A DNA stretch of 64,000 nucleotides. Origin: Kutzneria chonburiensis. Lineage in GTDB: Bacteria > Actinomycetota > Actinomycetes > Mycobacteriales > Pseudonocardiaceae. The stretch spans positions 1,240,001-1,304,000 of the forward strand of contig NZ_CP097263.1 in assembly GCF_028622115.1 (NCBI RefSeq), in the 5' to 3' direction. The stretch's first letter is position 1, and each line of letters opens with the position of its first letter. The position numbers and the translations under genes were made by a program. Under the pieces are notes generated by a model. The model searched no databases. It saw only the letters and a list, made by a program, of their open reading frames with translations, and was not told where the DNA came from. Shown piece after piece: positions 45,047 to 53,759 of this stretch.

Positions 45047-45853
45047 ATGGTCAACCCCGGTCGGCTGGCGGTTCTGTGCTCGGCGCTCGTACTGGCGGCG
45101 ACCGGCGCGGCCGCCGCGAACGCCGCACCAACCGCCGCTTCCGACAACGACCACGAGATGGGTTCGCAGATCGCGCTGGTGGAGGGCCGGGCCATGCCGG
45201 CGGCCCAACCGCTGACCGCCCAGGTCGCGCAGACCTCCGGTATGGACGTCAGCAGCCACCAGGGCAACATCGACTGGAAGGCGGTGGCCGGCAAGGGCGG
45301 CAAGTTCGCCTATATCAAGGCGACCGAGGCCACGACGTACACCAACCCGTTCTTCGCCCAGCAGTACAACGGGTCCTACGGTGCCGGCCTGCTGCACGGG
45401 GCCTATCACTTCGCGGTGCCCAACCAGTCCGGCGGCACGGCCCAGGCCGACTACTTCGTCAATCACGGCGGCGCGTGGTCGCGCGACGGCATGACGCTGC
45501 CGCCGGCGCTGGACATCGAGTACAACCCTTACGGCGCAACCTGTTACGGGCTCAGTCAGGCCGCGATGGTGGCGTGGGTGCGTGACTTCAGCAGCCGGGT
45601 GCTGGCCAGGACCAAGCGGTTCCCGACCATCTTCACCAGCACCAAGTGGTGGGCGCAGTGCACCGGCAACAACGGTGGCTTCGGCGCGGACAATCCACTG
45701 TGGATCCCGTTCTACGGCAGCTCGGTCGGCGCGCTGCCGGCCGGCTGGGGCTTCCTGACCATCTGGCAGTACGCCGACAAGGGCACGTTCCCCGGCGACC
45801 AGGACCGGTTCAACGGCGCGTACGACCGGCTCAAGGCGCTGGCCAACGGCTGA
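45047..45853 (+). CDS. Secreted GH25 lysozyme (N-acetylmuramidase)
   Basis: 268 aa from ATG 45047, preceded by GGAGGTCACC. Signal peptide residues 1-26 (cut after ANA). After a 38-aa linker comes the GH25 barrel: GMDVSSHQGNIDWKAV (D67), FAYIKATEATTYTN, LHGAYHFAVPNQSGG, the catalytic DxE in ALDIEYNPYG, and IWQYADKGTFPGDQDRFNG. It cleaves the beta-1,4 bond between muramic acid and glucosamine in peptidoglycan. It opens a short cell-wall neighbourhood. Confidence 0.95.
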   Translation: MVNPGRLAVLCSALVLAATGAAAANAAPTAASDNDHEMGSQIALVEGRAMPAAQPLTAQVAQTSGMDVSSHQGNIDWKAVAGKGGKFAYIKATEATTYTNPFFAQQYNGSYGAGLLHGAYHFAVPNQSGGTAQADYFVNHGGAWSRDGMTLPPALDIEYNPYGATCYGLSQAAMVAWVRDFSSRVLARTKRFPTIFTSTKWWAQCTGNNGGFGADNPLWIPFYGSSVGALPAGWGFLTIWQYADKGTFPGDQDRFNGAYDRLKALANG

Positions 45854-45865
45854 TCACCCGCTGAA

Positions 45866-45903
45866 GAGGCCCGCTCACCAGGAGTGTGAGCGAGCCTCGT
45901 TTT
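45866..45903. terminator. Rho-independent terminator
   Basis: GAGGCCCGCTCAC (45866-45878) pairs with GTGAGCGAGCCTC (45886-45898) with one mismatch around a 7-nt loop, followed by GTTTT. It ends the lysozyme transcript; the stem overlaps the last codons of the convergent coiled-coil gene. Confidence 0.8.
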
Positions 45904-46174
45904 CTATCTTCTGCGCGTAGCGCAGGGCTTCCAGCCGGATGCGGTTGGCCTCGTCGCAGACCAGCCGCAGCAGCCGGCTGGGCACGTCCGGTCCGGCCGC
46001 GCTGTCGGCCAGTCGCTGGTAAGCGCCGATCAGCTGGCTGCGCATCGCCGACAGCTCCTCGACGAGCTCCGCCCGCTCGGCTTCCAGCGCACGGACCTGT
46101 TGGCGCAGCTCCCAGACCCGGCGGGCCGGCGCTGACATCGGCACGGCGTCGTCGTACGCCTCGCTGACGGACAT
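45875..46174 (-). CDS. Small coiled-coil protein, DivIVA-like tail
   Basis: 99 aa from ATG 46174. It is predicted to be nearly all helix: ARRVWELRQQVRALEAERAELVEELSAMRSQLIGA is a heptad coiled coil, and LLRLVCDEANRIRLEALRYAQKIENEA resembles the EA-rich repeats of DivIVA/Wag31 C-termini. Divergent from the penicillin-binding protein that carries a similar tail. Polar growth or wall synthesis roles are inference. Confidence 0.65.
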   Translation of the reverse strand: MSVSEAYDDAVPMSAPARRVWELRQQVRALEAERAELVEELSAMRSQLIGAYQRLADSAAGPDVPSRLLRLVCDEANRIRLEALRYAQKIENEARSHSW

Positions 46175-46299
46175 GTCGCAGCGTGCCCCGGCCGGCGGCG
46201 ACTACTCGGCGCGAACCGCAAACCACCCGATCGAGGAACCCTCAGTTGTTTTCGCACGCAACCGCCGTGGCATTTCACAGAGGGAGAAAGGGGGCGGCC

Positions 46300-49200
46300 G
46301 TGCGGCGGACGTGGTTGCTGACCAAGCTGATCCTGGCCTGTGTGCTCGGCGGCGTATGCCTTGCCGGCATGGCCTTCCCGGTGGCCGGCGGGCTCGGCCT
46401 GCTGTCCAACGCGACCGGCGACGCGGTGCATTCGCTGGCCATCGCGCTGGAACGCGGCCGGCCGCCGTTCGCCTCGGTGCTCGAAGCCACCGACGGCACG
46501 CCGATCGCCTACCTGTACGACCAGTACCGGCTGGACACGCCGTCCGACCGGATCTCGCCCAACATGAAGGTCGCCATGGTGGCGATCGAGGACAAACGGT
46601 TCTACAGCCACCACGGCGTCGACCCGGCCGGCACGATGCGGGCGCTGATCAGCAACGGGGCCACCGGCGAGACCTCGCAGGGCGCATCGACGCTGACCCA
46701 GCAGTACGTGAAGAACTACCAGATCCTGGTCACCGCGCGGCACGACAAGAAGGCCCAGCAACGGGCCCGTGAGGTGACCGCGGTGCGCAAGATGCGCGAG
46801 GCGCGGGTGGCCGTCGAGCTGGACAGCCAGCTGAGCAAGGACGAGATCCTGACCCGCTACCTCAATCTCGTGACGTTCGTGGGCAATGTGGACGGTGTCG
46901 CCGCGGCGGCGCAGGTGTTCTTCGAGACCACACCGGACAAGCTGACCGTAACGCAGGCGGCGCTGCTGGCCGGTGTGGTGAACAATCCCGTCGCCTACAA
47001 CCCGTGGAACCACCCGCAGGCCGCGATCGAGCGCCGCGACATCGTGCTCGACGCGGAGGTGTCGATCGGCAAGCTCGACCAGTCCGACGCCGACCGAGCC
47101 AAGAAGCAACCGCTGGGTATCGTGGCCGAGCCGAGGATTCCGGGCAGCGACTGCGTCGGGATCAAGCCGGGCTACGGCTTCCTGTGCGCCTACGTGCGGG
47201 ATTACCTGCGGGCCAACGGCTTCACCACCGACCAGCTGCGCACCGGCGGCTACCGCATCAGGACGACGGTGGACGCCAGGCTCACCGGGCTGGCCAAGCA
47301 GGCCGTCGACGCCAACGTGCCGCCGCGGACACCGGGCATCGCCAACACCATGGTCGTCATCCGGCCCGGCGCCAAGCACGAGGTCGCGGCGATGGTGGCC
47401 AACCGGGAGTACGGGGTCGACGCGGCCGCCGGCCAGTCGATGACCAATCTGCCGGTCGAGGTCAGCGATCCGTTCGGCGCCGGCTCCATCTTCAAGCTGT
47501 TCACCACCGCGGCGGCGATGGAGCAGGGCAAGGTCGGGCTGAACACCAAACTGTCCAATCCGGACAGTCAGTGCTTCATGCCGCCGATCATCTTCGACGA
47601 CACGGTGTGCCACACCGTGCAGAACGACTACGTCGGCTATCCGAACCCGATCTCGCTCGAGGAGGCGCTGGCCACCTCGCCGAACGTTGCGTTCACCGAT
47701 CTGGAGCTGCGCGCGGGAATGCAGCCGGTGCTGACCATGGCCTACCGGCTGGGATTGCGCCGCACCATGGACGCCTCCGAGGCCGGCAGCCCGCCGAACA
47801 CCGACCCGTCCGACGAGCGGTACAAGCAAGCCGAGTACAACTCACCTCAGCGGGAGTACTTTCACAACAACCCGTCCTTCACGCTGGGCGTGAGTGCGGT
47901 GAGCCCGCTGGAGCTGGCCAACGTGATGGCCACTCTGGACGATGGCGGCAAGTGGTGCCCGCCGACGCCGGTGCGGCAGGTGTTCGACCACGACGGCCGG
48001 CCGATCTCGCTGCCCGACCAGGGATGCGAACAGGTCGTCGCGCCGGCCCTGGCCGACACGATGATCAGGGGACTGGCCAAGGACACCGTCTCCGGCACCT
48101 CGGCGACTTCGGCGCTGCGGGCCCACTGGCAACGCCAGCTGGCCGGCAAGACCGGGACCACCGAGTACAACGAGTCGGTCGGCTTCGTCGCCGGCATGCG
48201 GGGCTACGCGGCCTCCTCGCTGGTCTTCGCCGACGGTTCCGCCCCCGCGCCGATCTGCGCCTCGAAGCCGCCGCGGTTGGACTCGAACGACACCGGTTGC
48301 GCCGGCGCGTTCGGTGGTTCGCTGGCGTCGCCGCCGTTCTTCGCCGCGTTCAGCAAGCTGCTCGGCACCGCGCCCGACCGAGGGCTGCCGCCCGCCGATC
48401 CGTCCTACCTGGACGCGATGCCGCACGGGCCGACCGTCCCGTGGGTCGTCGGCAGCGGCACGCAACATGCGCAGGACACCTTGCGTCAGGCCGGCTACGT
48501 GCGGGTGGACGTGACGCCGCGGGCCTCGGACCGTCCGAAGGGGACGGTGCTCGGGCAGTCGCACGCCGGGGCGTTCCCCGCCGACACCGCGATCGAGCTG
48601 ATCGTCAGCGCCGGCCACGACGTCCCCGTTGACCACCCACACGGGTGGCATGCGAGTGGGTTTGACGGGGAAACCACCTGGTGGACGAAGGAGCACAAGA
48701 TGCTGATCGATGAGGTATCGAAGCGACAGCCGCGCGTTTTCCGGGTCCGGTTCCGGGGATATGCCCGCAACCAGGTCGACGACGAGATGACCGCGGTGGA
48801 CGAGGAGCTGCGGACCGTGCGGGCGGACCTGGAGGCCACCACCCGCCGGTGCGAGCACCTGAACGAGACGCTGGAGCAGACCCGGTCCGACCGGGACGCC
48901 GTGCTGCGGCAGTACCAGGAGCTGGCCCGGCGGGCCGAGCAGATGCAGTCCGAACTGGACCGGCTGCGGCCGGACCCGGACAAGCGGCTGGCTCAGACGC
49001 CGGCCGCGCAGCACATGCAGGTGATGATCGAGAACGCCGAGCAGGAGGCCAACCTCATCCGCAAGGCGGCCATCGAGCAGTCCGAGCAGCTGCGGGACCG
49101 GGCCGAGGAGCTGCTGCGGCAGCGGGTCGAGCTGGTCGAGCAGACCGAGCAGGAGACCCAGCGCTGCCTGGCCAAGGCGGCCGAGCAGGCCAGCCACATC

Positions 49201-49407
49201 GTGCAGCAGGCGGTCGAGCAGTCCCAGCTGCTGCTGGCCGAGATCCAGGAGCGGCAGGCGGCATTCGACGCCGGCTACTCGTCCTACGAGTCCGGGCCGT
49301 CGGTGCCGGTGCAGCGCCAGGACATCCCGCCGCGCCAGGAGGTCCAGCCGTATCAGGAGGTTCAGCCGCGCCAGGACGTGCCGCGGCAGCATCCGGTGGA
49401 CGTCTGA
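46300..49407 (+). CDS. Class A penicillin-binding protein fused in frame to a DivIVA-like coiled coil
   Basis: 1035 aa from GTG 46300, preceded by AAGGGGG. TM anchor at about 6-30; GT51 transglycosylase with catalytic E97 in AIEDKRFYSHHGVD and GASTLTQQYVKN; transpeptidase with SIFK (S396), SPN and KTG (K617); PASTA domain about 711-777. The usual stop is missing: after LIVSAGHDVPVDHP the frame continues through about 25 linker residues into LIDEVSKRQPRVFRVRFRGYARNQVDDEM and a long coiled coil with Gln/Pro-rich end, similar to DivIVA/Wag31-like proteins. It polymerises and crosslinks peptidoglycan outside the membrane; a coiled coil fused at this end would also be extracytoplasmic, unlike DivIVA. 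An internal start (see 48688) may yield the tail as a separate cytoplasmic protein. Confidence 0.85.
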   Translation: MRRTWLLTKLILACVLGGVCLAGMAFPVAGGLGLLSNATGDAVHSLAIALERGRPPFASVLEATDGTPIAYLYDQYRLDTPSDRISPNMKVAMVAIEDKRFYSHHGVDPAGTMRALISNGATGETSQGASTLTQQYVKNYQILVTARHDKKAQQRAREVTAVRKMREARVAVELDSQLSKDEILTRYLNLVTFVGNVDGVAAAAQVFFETTPDKLTVTQAALLAGVVNNPVAYNPWNHPQAAIERRDIVLDAEVSIGKLDQSDADRAKKQPLGIVAEPRIPGSDCVGIKPGYGFLCAYVRDYLRANGFTTDQLRTGGYRIRTTVDARLTGLAKQAVDANVPPRTPGIANTMVVIRPGAKHEVAAMVANREYGVDAAAGQSMTNLPVEVSDPFGAGSIFKLFTTAAAMEQGKVGLNTKLSNPDSQCFMPPIIFDDTVCHTVQNDYVGYPNPISLEEALATSPNVAFTDLELRAGMQPVLTMAYRLGLRRTMDASEAGSPPNTDPSDERYKQAEYNSPQREYFHNNPSFTLGVSAVSPLELANVMATLDDGGKWCPPTPVRQVFDHDGRPISLPDQGCEQVVAPALADTMIRGLAKDTVSGTSATSALRAHWQRQLAGKTGTTEYNESVGFVAGMRGYAASSLVFADGSAPAPICASKPPRLDSNDTGCAGAFGGSLASPPFFAAFSKLLGTAPDRGLPPADPSYLDAMPHGPTVPWVVGSGTQHAQDTLRQAGYVRVDVTPRASDRPKGTVLGQSHAGAFPADTAIELIVSAGHDVPVDHPHGWHASGFDGETTWWTKEHKMLIDEVSKRQPRVFRVRFRGYARNQVDDEMTAVDEELRTVRADLEATTRRCEHLNETLEQTRSDRDAVLRQYQELARRAEQMQSELDRLRPDPDKRLAQTPAAQHMQVMIENAEQEANLIRKAAIEQSEQLRDRAEELLRQRVELVEQTEQETQRCLAKAAEQASHIVQQAVEQSQLLLAEIQERQAAFDAGYSSYESGPSVPVQRQDIPPRQEVQPYQEVQPRQDVPRQHPVDV
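48688..48702 (+). promoter_or_regulatory. Internal ribosome binding site and ATG for the DivIVA-like part
   Basis: AAGGAG-CACAAG-ATG: a strong Shine-Dalgarno six bases before ATG 48700, codon 801 of the fused frame. Translation from here would give a 235-aa coiled-coil protein ending at 49407. Its presence suggests that two adjacent genes existed and that the stop of the first was lost, or that both products are made. Confidence 0.6.
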
Positions 49408-49474
49408 AATCGCGTTGACGGCAAGCCCGGGTGTCGGAAAGGATCTCGGCACACCACGAGCGAGGGAGCAGGCG

Positions 49475-49540
49475 ATGGGCAGCACGCGACAGCACGGGGC
49501 GCAGTCCGCCGCGGCCGTGTCGCGCGCCTATCGGCCCTGA
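49475..49540 (+). CDS. Possible 21-aa peptide
   Basis: ATG 49475 follows GGGAGCAGGCG and runs 22 codons to TGA (starts MGSTRQHGAQ, ends SRAYRP). It lies in the 249-bp gap between the PBP fusion and the tRNA. No homology recognised; the ribosome binding site is the only support. Confidence 0.2.
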   Translation: MGSTRQHGAQSAAAVSRAYRP

Positions 49541-49656
49541 CCTCGATCGGTGTTCTGAAGCCATTTTCCGACGCCCGTCTCCGCCGCGCCTGGCCGCGGT
49601 CGACGCGGGCTGTGGGTCCGGCCGCCCCTGACGTGGGGCGGGCCGGACCCGACCAC

Positions 49657-49739
49657 GGTGGAGACGGGGCGGTGGCGCCTCAGCCGGCTGTAAACCGGAC
49701 GCCCTCCGGGCATTGCAGGTTCGACTCCTGCCTCCACCA
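49657..49739 (+). tRNA. tRNA-Tyr(GTA)-like gene with unusual D arm
   Basis: 83 nt fold as a class II tRNA. Acceptor stem GGTGGAG/CTCCACC is perfect; D stem GGGG/CCTC (one G-T pair); anticodon loop CTGTAAA with GTA at 49690-49692; a long variable arm GCCC-TCC-GGGC; T arm GCAGG-TTCGACT-CCTGC is perfect; discriminator A. Oddities: A instead of T at position 8, no A14 in the D loop, a mismatched first pair in the anticodon stem, and no encoded CCA. It may be a diverged second tRNA-Tyr or a pseudogene. No integrase is adjacent. Confidence 0.65.
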
Positions 49740-49821
49740 CCGGCCGCACGGGCGACAATCGTTGCCCGGTCCGTGCGCTGGGTGGCGCGGCGCTGTCGGC
49801 CGTGCTTAGCCTGGGCGCATC

Positions 49822-50738
49822 ATGAACGACACCGTCACGCTGTCCACTTCGGACGTCGATGGCCGGGACGCGGCGGCGTACTGGCGTGATGTGGTGTGTT
49901 CGGCCTTTGTCGAAGTGGCGGTGCGGCCGACCGAAGAGGACGGGTTCGCCGGGGTGGTGCGGCATCGGGACGTGGCCGGCATCGGGTTCGCGCGGCTGTC
50001 CTCCTGCGGACAGCGGGTCGACCGTACGAGAGGCTATGTGGCCCGGAGCAACGAACATCACCTGCTGGCGAACATCCAGATCAGCGGCCAAGGGCTGCTG
50101 GCGCAGGACGGTCGCGGTGCGGTGCTGACGCCGGGGGTCCTGGCCTTCGTGGACAGTGCGCGGCCGTACACCATGCACTTCGGCGGGGAGTTCGCGCAGC
50201 TGGTGGTCCGGATCCCGGTGTCGATGCTGCCGCGCCGCACGCTGCGCGATGCCACCTCGACGGCGCTGGACGGTCCGGCCCGCCTGGTCACGGACTTCCT
50301 GTTGGGAATGGAAAACCTCGGCGCGGACGAACTGGTTCCCCACGCGCTGGGCCTGGTCGACACGGCCCTGGGGTGGGCGGCCGGGCGGACGGGGAGTCGC
50401 CGTTGGCGATCACACGGGAACGTGTGCGCAGGTTCGTTCGTGACAACGCCGGCAACGCGGACCTCGACGCCGATGCGGTGGCGGCCGGCTGCCGCATTTC
50501 CCGGCGGACGCTGTTCCGGGCGCTGGCGGACGACGAGTCGTTGACGGCGTTGCTGCGCCGGATCCGCGTGGAACGGGCGCAGCAGGTGCTGCGCTCCAAC
50601 CCGCGGCTGCCGGTCGCGGTCGTCGCGCAGCAGTGTGGGTTTGCCGGGGCTGCGCAGCTGCACCGGGCGTTCCGGCGCGTGACCGGCGGCACGCCGGGCG
50701 ATCACCGCAGGCGCTCGACGACCTTCGACACGAACTGA
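49822..50738 (+). pseudogene. AraC family regulator, one frameshift
   Basis: From ATG 49822 an AraC_binding_2-type ligand domain is read (AAYWRDVVCSAFVEVAV, GQGLLAQDGRGAVLTPGVLAFVDSARPYTMHF) up to ALGWAAGRTG. The frame breaks in GGGG at 50391-50394, and the HTH continues in another frame: ESPLAITRERVRRFVRDNAGNADLDADAVA, SRRTLFRALA, VVAQQCGFAGAAQLHRAFRRVTGGTPGDHR. Restoring one G gives about 305 aa. The broken sequence context, GACGGGGAGT, equals that of the GH20 gene. Overlaps the convergent flavoprotein gene by 37 bp. Confidence 0.82.
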
Positions 50739-51253
50739 GGCGGGGACGGCGGGGTCGGCCCTGTGACGACCCGGCCCAGCGACACGTCATACCGCGGGCC
50801 GTCAGCCGGTTCGACGACCTCGTGCCCGTCCGACCGCACCTGCGTGACGTTGCGCTGCACCGACGCCTTGGTCCACATAAGCCCGGACATCGCCGGGAAG
50901 AACACCACCGGCGACGGGAATTCCAGCACCGTGGTGGTCAGCAGGTTCGGCGCACCGCCGCCGGCCACCGCGGCCAGAGTATTGGCCGTCGCCGGCAGCA
51001 CCACGAACAGGTCGTGCTCGTCGGCCAGGCTCACGTGGTTGGCCCGCGCCCACGTCGCCGGATCCACGGCGGTGACCACGCGGTCGGCGAACAGCGCCAT
51101 GGTCGACGCGGGTAGGAAGGTCGTCGCGGTGTGCGTCATGAGCACCGTGACGGTGCCGGTGAACTCCGCCCGCAGCGCGGACAGGTACATGGGCAAGAAG
51201 GCGACGCCGCCGGAACCGCTGGCGCCGATGAGCAGATTGCCACCGAAAGTCAT
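50702..51253 (-). CDS. HFCD flavoprotein (CoaC/LanD-like decarboxylase family)
   Basis: 183 aa from ATG 51253. LLIGASGSGGVAFLPMYLSAL, the FMN-binding VVLPATANTLAAVAGGGAPNLLTTTV and FFPAMSGLMWTKASVQRNV correspond to the family motifs (PASANT and PxMNxxMW equivalents). Known relatives decarboxylate a cysteine (4'-phosphopantothenoylcysteine, or the C-terminal Cys of lanthipeptides). It lacks the CoaB half, so it is not a bifunctional CoaBC. No lanthipeptide precursor or LanB/C/M is beside it, so the substrate is open. Confidence 0.85.
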   Translation of the reverse strand: MTFGGNLLIGASGSGGVAFLPMYLSALRAEFTGTVTVLMTHTATTFLPASTMALFADRVVTAVDPATWARANHVSLADEHDLFVVLPATANTLAAVAGGGAPNLLTTTVLEFPSPVVFFPAMSGLMWTKASVQRNVTQVRSDGHEVVEPADGPRYDVSLGRVVTGPTPPSPPQFVSKVVERLR

Positions 51254-51369
51254 GCGGCCATGGTCATTGCGATCAGCCGAAAGAGTGTCATCATGAGTGC
51301 CAAGGTTCGTGACGATCCGTGCCCTGCGTTTCGAGCGGAACTCTAGTGCGAGGTCAGTACCATTGTGGA

Positions 51370-52014
51370 ATGGTTGCCGTATTGTATGACTTCGACGGTC
51401 TTCTCATTGACAGCGAAACAGCCGGACTGATCTCGTGGACCGAGGTGTACGAGTCGTTCGGGCATTCGATCGACCGTGACCACTGGCTGGCCGAGACGCT
51501 GGCCGGACGTGGGCCGTGCATGCCGAAGGAGCAGCTGGCCGCGCTCGTGACCGAGACGATCGACTGGGACACGGTCGAGGCCCTAAGGCTTAAAAGGCGG
51601 GATGAGCTGCTGGTTCTCCGGCCTGGGGTGCGCGAGCACCTGGCTCAGGCCGAGGAGCTCGGGGCGCTGACCGGCATCGTGTCCAACGCGCCGGACTGGT
51701 GGATCAGCCAGCGGCTGGCTGCGGTGGGCCTCGAGGAAAGCCGATTCGACGTCGTCATCACCAAATCGGCCGGATTGGCCAAGAAACCGGCGCCGGACGC
51801 CTATCTGGCGGCGCTGGACAAGCTGGGTGCGACGGCCGCGGAGGCCATTGCGTTTGAGGACAGCCCGATCGGAATTCGGGCCGCGCGACAGGCCGGAATT
51901 CGCTGTGTGGCGGTGCCCAATGCCGTGACGGAGAATTTCGACCTGACCATCGCCGATCTGGTGCTCGACCGGATCGACGCTGTTCCGCTGGCCGAGCTGC
52001 TGGACCGGCGGTGA
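51370..52014 (+). CDS. HAD hydrolase, beta-phosphoglucomutase-like subfamily
   Basis: 214 aa from ATG 51370. DFDGLLIDSE (motif I), GIVSNAPDWW (motif II), ITKSAGLAKKPAPDAYLAAL (motif III) and AIAFEDSPIGIRAARQAG (motif IV) are all present. The cap is the small helical type. Such enzymes hydrolyse or isomerise phosphorylated sugars or nucleotides. It is convergent with the alcohol dehydrogenase gene and probably outside the cluster to its right. Confidence 0.92.
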   Translation: MVAVLYDFDGLLIDSETAGLISWTEVYESFGHSIDRDHWLAETLAGRGPCMPKEQLAALVTETIDWDTVEALRLKRRDELLVLRPGVREHLAQAEELGALTGIVSNAPDWWISQRLAAVGLEESRFDVVITKSAGLAKKPAPDAYLAALDKLGATAAEAIAFEDSPIGIRAARQAGIRCVAVPNAVTENFDLTIADLVLDRIDAVPLAELLDRR

Positions 52015-52057
52015 CGGTGCCCAGCGCCGCCGAGTGCGCGGCGGCGCCGGGCACCGC

Positions 52058-53076
52058 TCACGGGCGCAGCACCAGCCGCCCGGCCACCTTGCCCGAGTGC
52101 AGGCGGTCCAACGCCTCGTTGACCTGCGACAACGAGTACCGGTCGGCGATCGGGATGCGCAGCGCGCCGGCCTCGGCCAGGCGCAGCACCTCGGCGGTGT
52201 CGGCCAGGGTCGCGCCGACGGACCCGAAAAGCCGGACCTCGCGGGTCACCGCCGTGGCGACGTCGATCCGCGCGGGCGCGTCCGTGTAGCCCACGAGCAC
52301 CACGCGCCCCTGCATGCGAACCATGTCGATCGCCTGCGCCGGAGTGTGGTCGTTGCCGACGGTGTCCACCACAACGTCGACACCGTCGCCGCCCACCAGC
52401 GCCCGAACAGCCTCGACCGCGTCAACGGCGAACGGGTCGACGCTGTGCGCAGCCCCCAACGACTCCGCGACCGCCCGGCTGTCCTCGTGCGGATCCACGG
52501 CGATCACCCGAGCGCCGCGTGCGGCCGCGACCTGCACGCACGCGAGGCCGACGCCGCCAACGCCGATCACCGTCACGGTCTCGCCCGACTGCACCTTCGC
52601 GACGGTGTCGACGACGTGCACACCGGTCGTGCCTGAGCAGCCCAGCACCGCCGCCTCGTCCAACGGCACGGACGACGGGACCGCCACCAGGCACCGGTCC
52701 GGCACCACGAGGTACTCGGCGAAGCCGCCGTCGGTGTCGAAGCCCCACTTGGCGTTGGCCTGCCGGCACAGGTTCTCCAGCCCCTGCGCGCACCAGCCGC
52801 AGCGGCCGCACCCGTCGTAGTAGTAGACGAGAACCCTTGTGCCGGCGGCAAAGCCGCTGACGTCACGACCTCGCCGGCGATCTCGTGCCCCAGCACCAAC
52901 GGAAACGACGGGCTGGTGGGCACGCCGGCCGACAGGTGCAGGTCGGTGTGGCACACACCGGCCGCATGCACCCGGATCAGCGCCTGGCCGGGCCCGGGCG
53001 TGGGCACCGGCCGGGTCTGGATCTCCAGCGGACCGTTCAGGGCGGTCAGCGCGGCCACCCGCATCTGCTCACTCAT
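52058..53076 (-). pseudogene. Zinc-dependent alcohol dehydrogenase, frameshifted
   Basis: From ATG 53076 (ATGA overlap with tenA) the N-terminal GroES part reads VHAAGVCHTDLHLSAGVPTSPSFPLVLGHEIAGEVV. The frame then changes near 52858-52866, and the rest continues as DVSGFAAGTRVLVYYYDGCGRCGWCAQGLENLC (structural-zinc cysteines), VIGVGGVGLACVQVAAARG and on to the stop. The loop normally between EVV and DVSGF (AVGP-like) is missing, so the lesion is probably a deletion of about 10-13 nt rather than a single-base error. It is last in the leftward cluster operon. An alcohol or aldehyde step on a hydroxymethylpyrimidine would fit. Confidence 0.75.
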
Positions 53077-53759
53077 CGGCGCTCTCCCGGCCAGGCGATG
53101 TCCAGCTCCCACGCGGCGTCGAAGACGTCCACCTGGTGCTGGAGGCTCCGCAGGTAACAGAGGTACATGTGCTCGCGACCGGCTTCGTCGGTGCGCGCGG
53201 ACTCGGTCTCCATCACCTCGGCGTGCGCTTCGGCCATCCGGTGCACTGCCCGCTGGACGTAGATGTCGGCCCACTTCTGGTACGCCGGCGGCCCGGCGAT
53301 CTGCATGCCGCGGAACCGCGCCCCGATCACCTGGGTGAACATGGCGCAGGGCAGCAGGGCCGACGCGATCTGGCCGATGTCGCCCTCCAGCGCGGTGCGG
53401 ACCAGGTGGTTGGCGTACGCCTCGCGGGCCGGGATGTAGGCGTCGCGGCCGATGCGCAGCTCCTCGGTGTACCCGAGGTCGGCCAGCAGCACCCGCTTGG
53501 TGTCGATCTCGTTGTGCACCCACACGTCGTCGATGACGGTGGCCGCGGCCTTGGCCCACGGCGTGCCGGGCGCCTTGGCCACGCCGAAGGCCAGGCTGCG
53601 ATGCAGGTCGACGATGTACGGCGCGTCGTTGACCTGGAAGGACACGAACTTCTCGACCGGCAGCCGGCCGGCGGCCATCGCCTCGATCCAGGGGTGATGG
53701 CGGTAGGCGTGCCACACGTCGGCGGCGCGCTCATGGCAGTGGTCGACGAATGAAGCCAT
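53073..53759 (-). CDS. tenA: TenA-family protein (thiaminase II-like)
   Basis: 228 aa from ATG 53759. TenA helical fold with the nucleophilic cysteine C138 in ASALLPCAMFTQV, aromatic and acidic pocket residues in HHPWIEAMAAGRLPVEKFVSFQVNDAPYI, and a C-terminal glutamate in VFDAAWELD. TenA releases 4-amino-5-hydroxymethyl-2-methylpyrimidine from thiamine or its breakdown products. Its place beside a hydroxymethylase and a ThiD-like kinase suggests work on a hydroxymethylpyrimidine analogue or immunity to one. It overlaps the FAD-subunit gene by 29 bp and the dehydrogenase by 4 bp. Confidence 0.85.
   Translation of the reverse strand: MASFVDHCHERAADVWHAYRHHPWIEAMAAGRLPVEKFVSFQVNDAPYIVDLHRSLAFGVAKAPGTPWAKAAATVIDDVWVHNEIDTKRVLLADLGYTEELRIGRDAYIPAREAYANHLVRTALEGDIGQIASALLPCAMFTQVIGARFRGMQIAGPPAYQKWADIYVQRAVHRMAEAHAEVMETESARTDEAGREHMYLCYLRSLQHQVDVFDAAWELDIAWPGERR

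Noticed and set aside
49657-49739. tRNA as an integration site for a mobile island
   Set aside because: No integrase, excisionase or direct repeat of the tRNA 3' end was seen in the following 14 kb.
51260-51346. 28-codon ORF as a precursor peptide for the LanD-like protein
   Set aside because: Only one Cys, not C-terminal, and no lanthipeptide synthetase nearby.
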